From: Massilia sp. KIM
Lineage (GTDB): Bacteria; Pseudomonadota; Gammaproteobacteria; Burkholderiales; Burkholderiaceae_D
Direction of reading: 5' to 3'
DNA: 64,000 nucleotides
Assembly: GCF_002007115.1 (NCBI RefSeq)
Contig: NZ_MVAD01000001.1
Span: 3,286,001 to 3,350,000 of the forward strand
The position numbers were made by a program, and so were the translations under genes. Positions 30,229 through 39,554 of the stretch are shown here, piece after piece; position 1 is the first letter of the stretch, and each line of letters starts with the position of its first letter. The notes under the pieces are model-generated. The model was not told the DNA's origin, did not search any database, and saw only the letters and a program-made list of their open reading frames with translations.

Positions 30229-30261
30229 GCAGGTGTCGCTTCGTGTTTTTTTGGTGATGGA

Positions 30262-30286
30262 CCGTGGCCGGCCTTGCCGGCCACGG
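30262..30286 (-). terminator. Perfect hairpin after ptsI
   Basis: Arms CCGTGGCCGGC (30262–30272) and GCCGGCCACGG (30276–30286) form an 11-base perfect stem one base past the ptsI stop. No T-run follows directly on the minus strand; a run of A on the plus strand is absent, so it may act as an mRNA 3' stabiliser as well as a terminator. Confidence 0.55.
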
Positions 30287-30287
30287 T

Positions 30288-32051
30288 TCAGAGGGTCTGC
30301 AGCTGCTCGACGGCGGCGGCGATGTCGCCCGGTTCCATGGAGCGCAGGATGCGCCGGGTGCGGGTGGTGATCGCGCCCAGGTCGCTGTTCAGGATTTCCT
30401 GCTTCACCGACAGGATCTGGGCCGGGTGCATCGAAAACTCGCGCAGTCCCATGCCCAGCAGCAGGCGGGTCATCTTGACGTCGCCGGCCATCTCGCCGCA
30501 CACCGCCACGTCCAGCCCGGCCTTCTGGCCGGTGGCGATGGTCGAGGCGATCAGCTGCAGCACCGCCGGATGCAGCGGATTGTACAGGTGCGCCACCTCG
30601 TAGTCGACCCGGTCGATGGCCAGGGTGTACTGGATCAGGTCATTGGTGCCGATCGAGAGGAAGTCCATGCGCTTGACGAACATCGGCAGCGCCAGCGCGG
30701 CGGCCGGGATCTCGATCATGGCGCCGACCTCGATCCCCTCGTCGAACTTCAGCTTCTCTTCGCGCAACTGGACCTTGGCCTGCTCGATCATGTTCAGGGT
30801 CTGGTCGATCTCGAAGGCGTGGGCCAGCATCGGGATCAGGATGCGCACCGGACCGAAGGCCGAGGCCCGCAGGATGGCGCGCAGCTGGGTCAGGAACATC
30901 TGCGGCTCGGCCAGGCAATAGCGGATCGCGCGCAGGCCCAGGGCCGGATTGAGCGCATTGTGCTCGGTCGGGTCGAGCGGCTTGTCGGCGCCCACGTCCA
31001 GGGTGCGGATGGTCACCGGGCGGCCCTTCATCGCCAGCACCGCCTTGCGGTACTGTTCGAACTGCTCGTCCTCGCCCGGGATCTGCAGGCCTTGGGCGCC
31101 GCGGCCCATGAACAGGAATTCGGAGCGGAACAGGCCGACCCCGTTGGCGCCCGCCTCCAGCGCCGCCGGGCAGTCGTCCGGCAGCTCGATGTTGGCCAGC
31201 AGCGTGATCGCGGTGCCGTCCTTGGTCACCGCCGGGGTCTTCTTGAGCTTGAGCAGGCGCTTGCGCGCCTTCATCAGGGCCTGCTGGCGCGCGCGGTACT
31301 GGTCCAGCACCAGCTGGCTCGGGTTGCAGATCACCACCCCGGCGTCGCCGTCGATGATCACCCAGTCGTCCTGCTCGATCAGGCGCGAGGCCTGGCTCAT
31401 GCCCACCGCCGCCGGGATGTCGAGCGAGCGCGCCACGATCGCGGTGTGCGAGTTCTGGCCGCCGACGTCGGTCACGAAGCCGATGAAGGAGCGGGTGCCG
31501 CCGTCGCGGAAGGCCAGCATGTCGGCCGGCGAGATGTCGTGGGCCACCACGATCATCTGGGGCGCGGGCTGGTCGGGGTCGGCGAACACCGGCGGCACGT
31601 TCAGGGCGGTGCCCATCAGGACCTTGAGCACGCGCTCGGCCACCTGCTGGATGTCGTGCTTGCGCTCGCGCAGGTACTCGTCCTCGATCTCGTCGAACTG
31701 GGCCGAGAGCTCGTCGATCTGGGTCACCAGCGCCCACTCCGCGTTGTAGTGGCGGGTGCGGATGATGTCCAGCGGCGCTTCCGAGATCATCGGGTCGGAC
31801 AGGATCAGGACGTGGACGTCGATGAAGGCGCCCAGCTCGGTGGGGGCGTCCTTGGGCAGGTCGGTCCACAGCTCCTGCAGGTCGCGGTGCACTTGCGCGA
31901 TCGCGTCCTGCAGGCGGCGCACCTCGGCCTCGACCTGCTCTTCGGGCACCAGGTAGTGCTTGACGTCGAGCGCGGCCGGGGTGAGCTTGTGCGCGCGGCC
32001 GATCGAGATGCCGCGCGAGACGGGGATGCCGTGGAGGGTGAAGGATGCCAT
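30288..32051 (-). CDS. ptsI: Phosphoenolpyruvate–protein phosphotransferase (PTS enzyme I)
   Basis: Takes phosphate from PEP and passes it to HPr. The phospho-acceptor histidine is in [13 protein letters not shown] near residue 200; the PEP-binding barrel has [25 protein letters not shown] and the C-terminal [18 protein letters not shown] and VCGEMAG blocks. The start [14 protein letters not shown] at 32051 gives 587 residues, the normal size. It lies 38 bases after ptsH. No EIIB or EIIC gene is nearby, so the relay may be mainly regulatory or may serve transporters encoded elsewhere. Confidence 0.96.
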   Translation of the reverse strand: MASFTLHGIPVSRGISIGRAHKLTPAALDVKHYLVPEEQVEAEVRRLQDAIAQVHRDLQELWTDLPKDAPTELGAFIDVHVLILSDPMISEAPLDIIRTRHYNAEWALVTQIDELSAQFDEIEDEYLRERKHDIQQVAERVLKVLMGTALNVPPVFADPDQPAPQMIVVAHDISPADMLAFRDGGTRSFIGFVTDVGGQNSHTAIVARSLDIPAAVGMSQASRLIEQDDWVIIDGDAGVVICNPSQLVLDQYRARQQALMKARKRLLKLKKTPAVTKDGTAITLLANIELPDDCPAALEAGANGVGLFRSEFLFMGRGAQGLQIPGEDEQFEQYRKAVLAMKGRPVTIRTLDVGADKPLDPTEHNALNPALGLRAIRYCLAEPQMFLTQLRAILRASAFGPVRILIPMLAHAFEIDQTLNMIEQAKVQLREEKLKFDEGIEVGAMIEIPAAALALPMFVKRMDFLSIGTNDLIQYTLAIDRVDYEVAHLYNPLHPAVLQLIASTIATGQKAGLDVAVCGEMAGDVKMTRLLLGMGLREFSMHPAQILSVKQEILNSDLGAITTRTRRILRSMEPGDIAAAVEQLQTL

Positions 32052-32089
32052 CGAGGGTCCCGTGAGGCGAGCCGCGGGGTCGCGCGGCA

Positions 32090-32359
32090 TTACTCGCCTT
32101 CGCCGAACTTGTCGTTGATCAGGCCGGCGAGCGCCGCGACGCACTGCTGCTCGTCCGGACCGTCGGCTTCCAGCAGGACCTTGGCCCCCTTGCCGGCGGC
32201 GAGCATCATGACCCCCATGATGGATTTGGCGTTGATGCGGCGGCCGTTGCGGGTGAGCCAGACGTCGCTCTGGAACTTCGCGGCCAGCTGCGTGAACTTG
32301 GCGGATGCGCGGGCATGCAGGCCCAGCTTGTTGATGATCTCGATCTCTTGTTGAATCAT
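32090..32359 (-). CDS. ptsH: Phosphocarrier protein HPr
   Basis: An 89-residue PTS carrier. His15 in KLGLHARAS accepts phosphate from enzyme I. Ser46 in AKSIMGVMML is the residue used by HPr kinase in bacteria that have HprK; the kinase gene is not in this window. It lies between the EIIA gene (51-base gap) and ptsI. Confidence 0.96.
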   Translation of the reverse strand: MIQQEIEIINKLGLHARASAKFTQLAAKFQSDVWLTRNGRRINAKSIMGVMMLAAGKGAKVLLEADGPDEQQCVAALAGLINDKFGEGE

Positions 32360-32410
32360 ATTCTCGTTATGTTTGACCTATCGGATGCGCGCCTGCCGCC
32401 AAGCGCCCGT

Positions 32411-32818
32411 TCAGCTCGATCCTACCCGGATCCGGTTGTCGACCCGCACCGCGCCGTTCTGGGCCCCGGCCAGCGCCATCTCGACCACCACGTCCAGCGT
32501 GTCGCGGCGGTAGGTGATGGCGCGCAGCAGCATCGGCAGGCTGATGCCGGCGATGACTTCCACATGCCCCGCCTCGGCCAGCGAGTTGCAGCAGTTGGAC
32601 GGCGTGCCGCCCTTGATGTCGGTGATGACCAGCACACCGTCGCCTTCGTCGAGGCGCTTGATCGCTTCCTTCGCCATGCAATTGACCTCGCCCAGGTCCT
32701 GGTCGGCGGTCACGTCGATCGCCTCGAACAGTTCGGTCGGGCCGCGGAACACGTGCGCGACCGCCGCCACGAATGCCTGGCCCAGCGGTGCATGGGTCAT
32801 GAGCAGGATGCCTACCAT
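32411..32818 (-). CDS. PTS EIIA component, mannose (ManX-A) type
   Basis: A 135-residue EIIA domain. The phosphorylated histidine is His9 in LLMTHAPLGQAF, and the second family block TDIKGGTPSN is near residue 70. It is an isolated EIIA domain, without the EIIB part joined in E. coli ManX and without EIIC/EIID neighbours. The start at 32818 is one base after the gshB stop, so it is probably translated with gshB. In related Burkholderiales the same gene sits before ptsH–ptsI and is presumed regulatory. Confidence 0.9.
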   Translation of the reverse strand: MVGILLMTHAPLGQAFVAAVAHVFRGPTELFEAIDVTADQDLGEVNCMAKEAIKRLDEGDGVLVITDIKGGTPSNCCNSLAEAGHVEVIAGISLPMLLRAITYRRDTLDVVVEMALAGAQNGAVRVDNRIRVGSS

Positions 32819-32819
32819 A

Positions 32820-33797
32820 TTATCTTTCCAAAGCGCTGGCCGCGGACTGCCGCGGCTGTTGCGCCCGCAGCTCGAGCGCGTCGATGAACATCGCGGCCAC
32901 GTCGAAGCCGGTCTGGTCGGTGATCTCCTGGAAGCAGGTCGGGCTGGTGACATTTACTTCGGTCAGGAAATCCCCGATCACGTCTAATCCTACCAGCAAC
33001 AGCCCACGCGCGGCCAGCACCGGGCCCAGGGCCTCGGCGATCTCGCGGTCGCGCGCGGTGAGCGGCTGGGCCACGCCGAGGCCGCCGGCAGCCAGGTTGC
33101 CGCGCACTTCGTTCCCTTGCGGGATGCGGGCCAGCGCGAAGGGCACCGGCTTGCCGTCGATGACCAGCACCCGCTTGTCGCCCTTGACGATGGCCGGGAT
33201 GTATTTCTGGGCCATGATGGTGTGGCGGCCGTTGCCGGTCAGGGTCTCGATCACCGAGCCCAGGTTCATGCCGTCCTCGCGCACGCGGAAGATGCCGGCG
33301 CCGCCCATGCCGTCCAGCGGCTTGAGGATCACGTCGCCGTGCTTGGCATGGAAGGCGCGCAGCCGGGCCGGGTCGGAGCTGACCAGGGTCGGCGAGGTGA
33401 ATTCGCTGAACTGGCCGATCGCCAGCTTCTCGTTGTGGTCGCGGATCGCCGACGGACGGTTGAACACGCGCGCGCCCTGGCGCTCGGCCAGTTCCAGCAG
33501 ATAGGTGGCGTACACGTATTCCATGTCGAAGGGCGGATCCTTGCGCTCGAGGACGGCGTCGAAGGCCGACAGCGGGAGGCTCTCGGCCGGATCGAGGCGG
33601 TACCAGGCCTCCGGCTCGCCGGTCAGGTGCACGCGCGCCACGCTGGCCGTGACGACGCCCTCTTCCAGCACCATGTCGCGCTGCTCGAAGAAATAAATGG
33701 CATGGCCGCGCCGGGCCGCCTCGCGCATCATCGCGAAGGTCGAGTCCTTGTAAATCTTGAATCCGGACAGCGGGTCGGCAAGAAATGCGATTTTCAT
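32820..33797 (-). CDS. gshB: Glutathione synthase
   Basis: Adds glycine to gamma-glutamylcysteine using ATP. It is an ATP-grasp enzyme with [19 protein letters not shown] at the start, the family block [17 protein letters not shown] near 95, the glycine-rich ATP loop [14 protein letters not shown] near 180, and [21 protein letters not shown] near the end. Its 325 residues are typical. It heads the run gshB–EIIA–ptsH–ptsI; gshA is 10 kb away. Confidence 0.96.
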   Translation of the reverse strand: MKIAFLADPLSGFKIYKDSTFAMMREAARRGHAIYFFEQRDMVLEEGVVTASVARVHLTGEPEAWYRLDPAESLPLSAFDAVLERKDPPFDMEYVYATYLLELAERQGARVFNRPSAIRDHNEKLAIGQFSEFTSPTLVSSDPARLRAFHAKHGDVILKPLDGMGGAGIFRVREDGMNLGSVIETLTGNGRHTIMAQKYIPAIVKGDKRVLVIDGKPVPFALARIPQGNEVRGNLAAGGLGVAQPLTARDREIAEALGPVLAARGLLLVGLDVIGDFLTEVNVTSPTCFQEITDQTGFDVAAMFIDALELRAQQPRQSAASALER

Positions 33798-33961
33798 GGT
33801 GCTTCCAATAGAGGTAATGCATCGATTTTAGCCGGAAACGCTGGAGCTCGCGGCCGGCGCCCCCTCCCGCCATCTAGATGGCGGCGGAAGCGTATTTATC
33901 CAGAGGCAAGCTCTACCACGAAAATGCATTTGAACAACTTGTTACACAACAGGAGATGGCC

Positions 33962-34723
33962 ATGAGCCGCCTCAAACCGTGGCCGCCGGTCCCGCGCGAG
34001 CATGAAGCCATGGACACCCGGCCCGACAATCAGTCCGAACAGGAACGCATCCGCAAGGTCTACCGCGCCTGGCATGGCGGCGCGGCGCTGGCGCGTTACG
34101 CCTGGCATCGCCCCGAGATCCTGCAGCAGGTGGCGGCCCGGTCGCGCGTCTTCGCCGAGCTGCTCAGCGCCAGCGTCGGCGCCGACCTTTCCGGCGTGAA
34201 GGTGCTCGACGTCGGCTGCGGCACCGGCGGCTTCGTGCGCCAGCTGATCGACTGGGGCGCGACGCCCGACAACATCACCGCCACCGAGCTCCAGAAAGAC
34301 CGGCTCGACCATGCCCGGCGCTGCACCGCCCCGGGCGTGCACTGGCACCTGGGGCCGCTGGACGGCATCGCGCAAGACAGCGCCGACCTCGTCACGGCCC
34401 AGACCGTGTTCTCGTCCATCCTCACGCCCGGCCTGCGGCGCGAACTGGCGGCCCAGATGTGGCGCACCCTGCGTCCCGGCGGCTGGTGCCTGATCTTCGA
34501 CTTTCGCTACAGCAATCCGCGCAACCGCAACGTGCGCAAGGTGACCCGGGCCGAGCTGGAGGGCCTGTGGCCGGGCGGGCAGCGGCGCTACCGCAGCCTG
34601 ATCCTCGCGCCGCCGGTCAACCGCCTGCTGGCCTGGGCGCCCTACCTCGTGCCGGAGGTGCTGGCCCTCGCGGCCCCTGTGCTGCGCTCCCACTTCATGT
34701 ACCTGGTGCGCAAGGATGTATGA
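33962..34723 (+). CDS. Class I SAM-dependent methyltransferase of unknown substrate
   Basis: A 253-residue methyltransferase. The SAM loop KVLDVGCGTGGFVRQL is near residue 80, followed by the acidic strand TATELQKDRLDHAR and a motif II-like GLRRELAAQMWRTLRPGGW. The last 60 residues (NRLLAWAPYLVPEVLALAAPVL) are hydrophobic and may touch a membrane. The start at 33962 is preferred because AGGAG lies six bases upstream; an ATG six bases earlier abuts the ribosome site. Divergent from gshB and alone on its strand before the RND operon. The substrate cannot be predicted. Confidence 0.8.
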   Translation: MSRLKPWPPVPREHEAMDTRPDNQSEQERIRKVYRAWHGGAALARYAWHRPEILQQVAARSRVFAELLSASVGADLSGVKVLDVGCGTGGFVRQLIDWGATPDNITATELQKDRLDHARRCTAPGVHWHLGPLDGIAQDSADLVTAQTVFSSILTPGLRRELAAQMWRTLRPGGWCLIFDFRYSNPRNRNVRKVTRAELEGLWPGGQRRYRSLILAPPVNRLLAWAPYLVPEVLALAAPVLRSHFMYLVRKDV

Positions 34724-35045
34724 GCCACCTGCGCCGGTCCCCCTGCAGCGCCTTTGACCCGATGTTAGTTCTAACAAAAGGGTGAGCCGGCCTTGCATTC
34801 AGTGCCACACCACCTCTCCCGTAAGCAAGAGGACAAGGCAGCAAAGTGCGGCTGGGTGCCGTTTCCGCCCGCCCCTACCGTTTTCCGTAATGACACCACG
34901 GTCAGTTTTGTGAGAGTCTGTTATTTAGTTGATATGAATCAAGCTGTTTCCCGTTAACGTCGAGTAGGCGTGGGAAGCCGCTCATCAGCACATCGACAGC
35001 TTCGCCTTCCGCGAACTGGCGGTCGGACCTTTACGGGAGTACGTT
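34724..35045. promoter_or_regulatory. RND operon upstream region
   Basis: A 322-base gap with no credible gene on either strand and no divergent TetR-type regulator, which RND operons often have. A perfect palindrome TGTTAGTTCTAACA lies at 34763–34776. The stretch 34900–34950 is locally A/T-rich (TTGTGA then TATGAA with poor 19-base spacing). GGAG eight bases before 35046 supports that start. Confidence 0.4.
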
Positions 35046-36257
35046 ATGGAAACTCTGGTCGCCCCGGCGCTTGCTCGCTGGTCCCGCTACACCCTTCTCC
35101 TCGGCCTGGCCTTGCCGCTTGCCGGCTGCGGCAAGGGCGATGCCAACGCCCAGGCCGGCGGACCACCGCCGGTCTCGGTCGCCGCCGTGGTCCAGCGCGA
35201 GGTCCAGGAATTCGATGAATTCACCGCCCGCCTCGAGGCGCCGGACACGGTCGAGGTGCGCTCGCGCGTCGCCGGCCAGCTCACCAAGGTCCATTTCCGC
35301 GAGGGCCAGGTGGTCAAGAAGGGCGATCCGCTGTTCACCATCGACCCGCGTCCCTTCGCGGCCGAGGTGGCGCGCCTGGAGGCCCAGCGCGCCGCCGCCC
35401 GCACCCAGGTCGAACTGGGCAAGAGCGAGCTGGCCCGCGCCGAGAAGCTGGTCGCGATCCGCGGCGTCAGCGCCCAGGAAATCGACCAGCTGAAGTCGAA
35501 CGTGGCCACGGCCGAGGCCAACGTGCGCGCCAGCGACGCCGCCCTGACCCAGGCGCGCCTGAACCTGGAGTTCTCGCGCATCACGGCGCCGGTGGCCGGG
35601 CGCACCTCGCGCGCCAACGTCACCGAGGGCAACCTGGTGACGGTCGGCGAGCCGGTGCTCACCACCGTGGTCTCGAACGACAAGGTGTACGCCTACTTCG
35701 ACGCCAGCGAGGCGATCTACCTGAAATACATGCGCGCCGCGCGCGAGGGCACCCGCCCCTCCTCGCGCGACACGCCCAACGCGGTGCGCCTGGGCCTGGC
35801 CAACGACACCGGCTATCCGCACGTGGGGCGCATGGACTTCGTCGACAACCGCCTGAATCCGAATACCGCCACCATCCGCGGGCGGGCCGTGTTCGACAAC
35901 AAGGACGGTCTCTACACCCCCGGCCTGTTCGCGCGCATCCGGCTGGTCGGCAGCGGCACCTACAGCGCCACCCTGGTGCCGGACCGCGCGATCAGCACCG
36001 ACCAGACGCGCAAGGTGGTGCTGGTGGTGGGCAAGGACAACGTGGTCGAGCAGCGCGAGATCAAGACCGGCGCCCTGTTCGAGGGCATGCGCGCCGTCAC
36101 CGGCGTCAAGCCCGGCGAGATGGTGGTGGTCGACGGCCTGCTGCGCGCCTTCCCCGGCGCCCCGGTCACCCCCCAGGTGGTCCAGCTCGACGAGCAGGGC
36201 CGCGCCCTTCCGGCCGCCAAGTCGGCGGCCCCGGCGGCCGCGCCGGCCAAGAGCTAG
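35046..36257 (+). CDS. RND efflux periplasmic adaptor (AcrA/MexA family)
   Basis: Links the inner-membrane pump to the outer-membrane channel. It is a lipoprotein with lipobox LPLAGC (Cys28). Lipoyl half-motif EVRSRVAGQLTKVHF near residue 70, an alpha-helical hairpin (EVARLEAQRAAARTQVELGKSELARAE) and the second half LEFSRITAPVAGRTSRANV, then beta-barrel and membrane-proximal domains, are in the expected order. Its 403 residues are normal. It is first of three genes, nine bases before the permease. Confidence 0.94.
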   Translation: METLVAPALARWSRYTLLLGLALPLAGCGKGDANAQAGGPPPVSVAAVVQREVQEFDEFTARLEAPDTVEVRSRVAGQLTKVHFREGQVVKKGDPLFTIDPRPFAAEVARLEAQRAAARTQVELGKSELARAEKLVAIRGVSAQEIDQLKSNVATAEANVRASDAALTQARLNLEFSRITAPVAGRTSRANVTEGNLVTVGEPVLTTVVSNDKVYAYFDASEAIYLKYMRAAREGTRPSSRDTPNAVRLGLANDTGYPHVGRMDFVDNRLNPNTATIRGRAVFDNKDGLYTPGLFARIRLVGSGTYSATLVPDRAISTDQTRKVVLVVGKDNVVEQREIKTGALFEGMRAVTGVKPGEMVVVDGLLRAFPGAPVTPQVVQLDEQGRALPAAKSAAPAAAPAKS

Positions 36258-36266
36258 GGAGCGCGC

Positions 36267-39200
36267 ATGGACATCTCGCGCTTCTTCATCGACCGCCCGC
36301 GCTTCGCGACGGTGCTGTCGATCTTCATCTTCCTGGTCGGGCTGCTGGCCATCTTCCAGCTGCCGATCTCGGAATACCCCGAAGTGGCCCCGCCCCAGAT
36401 CGTGGTGCGCGCCCAGTTCCCGGGCGCCAACCCGCGCGTGATCTCGGAAACCGTGGCTGCGCCGCTGGAAGAGCAGATCAACGGCCTCGAGAACATGCTC
36501 TACTTCGAGAGCCAGGCAACGGCCGACGGCAGCATGACCCTCACCGTCACCTTCCGCATCGGCACCGTGCCCGAGGCGGCCGAGACGGCGGTCCAGAACC
36601 GCATCAACCGCGCCCTGCCGCGCCTGCCCGACATCGTGCGCCAGATCGGCGTCACCACCGAGAAGCAGTCGCCCAACCTGACCATGGTGGTGCACATGGT
36701 CAGCCCGGACAACAGCCGCGACGCGCTCTACCTGCGCAACTACGCCAACCTCAACGTGCGCGACGACCTCCTGCGCATCCCCGGCATGGGCTCGGTGATC
36801 CTGTTCGGCGCCGGCGACTACGCCATGCGCATCTGGCTCAATCCGCCCGCCCTGGTGGCGCGCGGCATGACCGCGGGCGACGTGATCGGCGCGATCCGCG
36901 AGCAGAACGCCCAGGTCGCGGCCGGCGTGGTCGGTTCGCCGCCCGCGCCCGACGACACCGACTTCCAGCTCCAGGTGAACGCCCAGGGCCGCCTGGTGCG
37001 CGAGGAAGACTTCGCCGAGATCATCGTGCGCAGCGACCCGGCCACCGGCGCGGTGGTGCGGGTGCGCGACGTCGGCCGGGTCGAGATGAGCGCCAACTCC
37101 TATTCGCTGCGCAGCCTGCTCAACAACAAGGAGGCGGCCGCGATCGGTATCTTCCAGGCGCCCGGCTCGAACGCCCTGCAGCTGTCGGCCAACGTGCGCG
37201 CCACCATGGAGAAAGCCAAGGCGCGCTTCCCGAAAGGGGTCGACTACAACATCGTGTACGACCCCACGCGCTTCGTCCAGACCTCGATCGAGAAGGTGGT
37301 CAGCACCCTGATCGAGGCCGTGCTGCTGGTGGTGCTGGTGGTGATCATCTTCCTCCAGACCTGGCGCGCCTCGGTGATCCCGCTGCTGGCGGTGCCGGTC
37401 TCGATCATCGGCACCTTCGCGGTGCTGCTGATGCTCGGCTACTCGATCAACACCCTCACCCTGTTCGGCCTGGTGCTGGCGATCGGCATCGTGGTCGACG
37501 ACGCCATCGTGGTGGTCGAGAACGTCGAGCGCAACATCCAGGACGGGCTGACGCCGCACGAGGCCACGGTCAAGGCGATGCAGGAGGTGAGCGGCCCCAT
37601 CATCGCAATCGCCCTGGTGCTGTGCGCGGTGTTCATTCCGCTGACCTTCGTGCCCGGCCTGTCGGGCCAGTTCTACAAGCAGTTCGCCGCCACCATCGCG
37701 ATCTCGACCGTCATCTCGGCCTTCAACTCGCTGACCCTGTCGCCGGCCCTGGCGGCCCTGCTGCTGCGCCCCCACGACGCGCCCAAGGACCGGGTGATGC
37801 GCGTGATGGACAAGCTGTTCGGCCGCTTCTTCCACTGGTTTAACTGCTTCTTCCAGCGCCGCTCCAAGCAGTACAGCCGCGGCGTGACCGGCATCCTGCA
37901 ACGCAAGTCGCTGGCCATGATCGTCTACGCCGTCCTGCTGCTGCTCACCGCCCTGCTGTTCGCGCGCACCCCGAGCGGCTTCGTGCCGGCGCCGGACAAG
38001 CAATACCTGATCGGCGTCGCCCAGCTGCCGGCCGGCTCCTCGCTGGCGCGCACCGAGAAGGTGATCCGCGACATGAGCGACATCGCGCTCAAGGTGCCCG
38101 GCATCGTCGACTCGATCGCCTTCCCCGGCCTGTCGATCGCCGGCTTCTCGGCCGCGCCCAACGAAGGCATCGTGTTCTTCGGCCTGGCTCCCTTCGAGAA
38201 GCGCACCTCGCGCGACCTGTCCAAGGACGCCATCCTGGGCCAGGTCAACGGCGCGATCCAGCAGATCCAGGGCGCGCGCATGTTCGTGGTGCCGCCGCCG
38301 GCGGTGGACGGCCTGGGCAACGCGGGCGGCTTCAAGCTGCAGATCCAGGACCGCGGCGGCCAGGGCGAGCAGGCCTTGTACGGCGCGGTATGGGGCGTGC
38401 TGGGCCAGATCTACGGCAACAAGCAGTCCACCATCGGCACCCCCTTCTCGACCTACGACATCAACGTGCCCCAGCTGTACGCCGACATCGACCGCACCAA
38501 GGCCAAGCAGATGGGGGTGCCGCTGCAGAACATCTACGACACCCTGCAGATCAACCTCGGCTCGCTCTACGTGAACGATTTCACGCGCTTCGGCAAGACC
38601 TACCAGGTGGTGGTCCAGGCCGAATCGGGCTTCCGCTCGACCGCGGACAGCATCACCCGCCTCGAGACCCGCAACGCCGAGGGCCAGATGGTGCCTCTCG
38701 GTTCCGTGATGCAGGTCCAGCCGACCTTCGGTCCCACCCGCGTGACGCGCTACAACGGCTTCCCCTCGGCCGACATCAACGGTTCCGCCAACCCCGGCTA
38801 CTCGAGCGGCGAAGCGGAAGCCGAGGTCGAGAAACTGCTGGCCCAGCTGCCGCGCGGCATGTCCTACGAGTGGACCGAGCTGACCTACCAGGACCGCCTG
38901 ACCCGCTCGGTGCCGCTGCCGGGCATCGACGTCGACCTGCCGACCCTGGCGGCGGTGCTGCTGCTGTCGGTGGTGCTGGTGGTGCTGGTGCTGACCGCCC
39001 AGTACGAGAGCTGGTCGCTGCCGCTGGCCATCATCCTGATCGTGCCGATGTGTATCCTGTCGGCCCTGTTCGGGGTCTGGATCTCGAGCCTGCCGCCCTT
39101 CTCCCAGACCGGGGACCTGAATTTGTTCACCCAGGTGGCCCTGGTGGTGCTGGTCGGCCTGGCCTGCAAGAACGCGATCCTGATCGTGGAATTCGCCAAG

Positions 39201-39554
39201 GAGCTGGAAGAACGCGGCATGAGCATGCACGACGCCATCATCGAAGCCTGCCACCTGCGACTGCGCCCGATCCTGATGACCTCGATCGCCTTCTGCGCCG
39301 GCGTGATCCCGCTGATCCTCGGCACCGGCGCTGGCAGCGAGATGCGGCGCGCGATGGGGGTGGCGGTGTTCTCGGGCATGGTCGGCGTGACCCTGTTCGG
39401 CATCTTCCTGACCCCGGTGTTCTACGCCCTGCTGCGCAAGGGCACCGAGAAGCGGCGCGCCCACGCGGCCGAGGTGAGGCGCGAGGTCGAGGCCAGCGCC
39501 CACCCCTTCCACCCAGGCATCGACGATGCGCCACCGAGCAAGGAGGGCCCATGA
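36267..39554 (+). CDS. RND multidrug efflux permease (AcrB/MexB family)
   Basis: A proton-driven drug exporter of the inner membrane. The 1095-residue sequence starts MDISRFFIDRPRFATVLSIF, contains the two large periplasmic loops and twelve helices, and keeps the proton-relay aspartates in GIVVDDAIVVVENVERN near residue 409. The C-terminal end (about 40 residues, rich in Arg, His and Pro) is longer than in AcrB. It belongs to the hydrophobe/amphiphile (HAE1) group. Substrates are not predictable. Confidence 0.95.
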   Translation: MDISRFFIDRPRFATVLSIFIFLVGLLAIFQLPISEYPEVAPPQIVVRAQFPGANPRVISETVAAPLEEQINGLENMLYFESQATADGSMTLTVTFRIGTVPEAAETAVQNRINRALPRLPDIVRQIGVTTEKQSPNLTMVVHMVSPDNSRDALYLRNYANLNVRDDLLRIPGMGSVILFGAGDYAMRIWLNPPALVARGMTAGDVIGAIREQNAQVAAGVVGSPPAPDDTDFQLQVNAQGRLVREEDFAEIIVRSDPATGAVVRVRDVGRVEMSANSYSLRSLLNNKEAAAIGIFQAPGSNALQLSANVRATMEKAKARFPKGVDYNIVYDPTRFVQTSIEKVVSTLIEAVLLVVLVVIIFLQTWRASVIPLLAVPVSIIGTFAVLLMLGYSINTLTLFGLVLAIGIVVDDAIVVVENVERNIQDGLTPHEATVKAMQEVSGPIIAIALVLCAVFIPLTFVPGLSGQFYKQFAATIAISTVISAFNSLTLSPALAALLLRPHDAPKDRVMRVMDKLFGRFFHWFNCFFQRRSKQYSRGVTGILQRKSLAMIVYAVLLLLTALLFARTPSGFVPAPDKQYLIGVAQLPAGSSLARTEKVIRDMSDIALKVPGIVDSIAFPGLSIAGFSAAPNEGIVFFGLAPFEKRTSRDLSKDAILGQVNGAIQQIQGARMFVVPPPAVDGLGNAGGFKLQIQDRGGQGEQALYGAVWGVLGQIYGNKQSTIGTPFSTYDINVPQLYADIDRTKAKQMGVPLQNIYDTLQINLGSLYVNDFTRFGKTYQVVVQAESGFRSTADSITRLETRNAEGQMVPLGSVMQVQPTFGPTRVTRYNGFPSADINGSANPGYSSGEAEAEVEKLLAQLPRGMSYEWTELTYQDRLTRSVPLPGIDVDLPTLAAVLLLSVVLVVLVLTAQYESWSLPLAIILIVPMCILSALFGVWISSLPPFSQTGDLNLFTQVALVVLVGLACKNAILIVEFAKELEERGMSMHDAIIEACHLRLRPILMTSIAFCAGVIPLILGTGAGSEMRRAMGVAVFSGMVGVTLFGIFLTPVFYALLRKGTEKRRAHAAEVRREVEASAHPFHPGIDDAPPSKEGP

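Noticed and set aside
34970..35218. 82-codon plus frame overlapping the adaptor start
   Set aside because: Overlaps the adaptor in another frame, Arg/Pro-rich, no ribosome site; the adaptor start has GGAG and a lipoprotein signal.
35031..39512. 1493-codon minus-strand frame opposite the RND adaptor and permease
   Set aside because: Mirror of strongly conserved genes; composition dominated by His, Gly, Asp, Gln; no recognisable domain.
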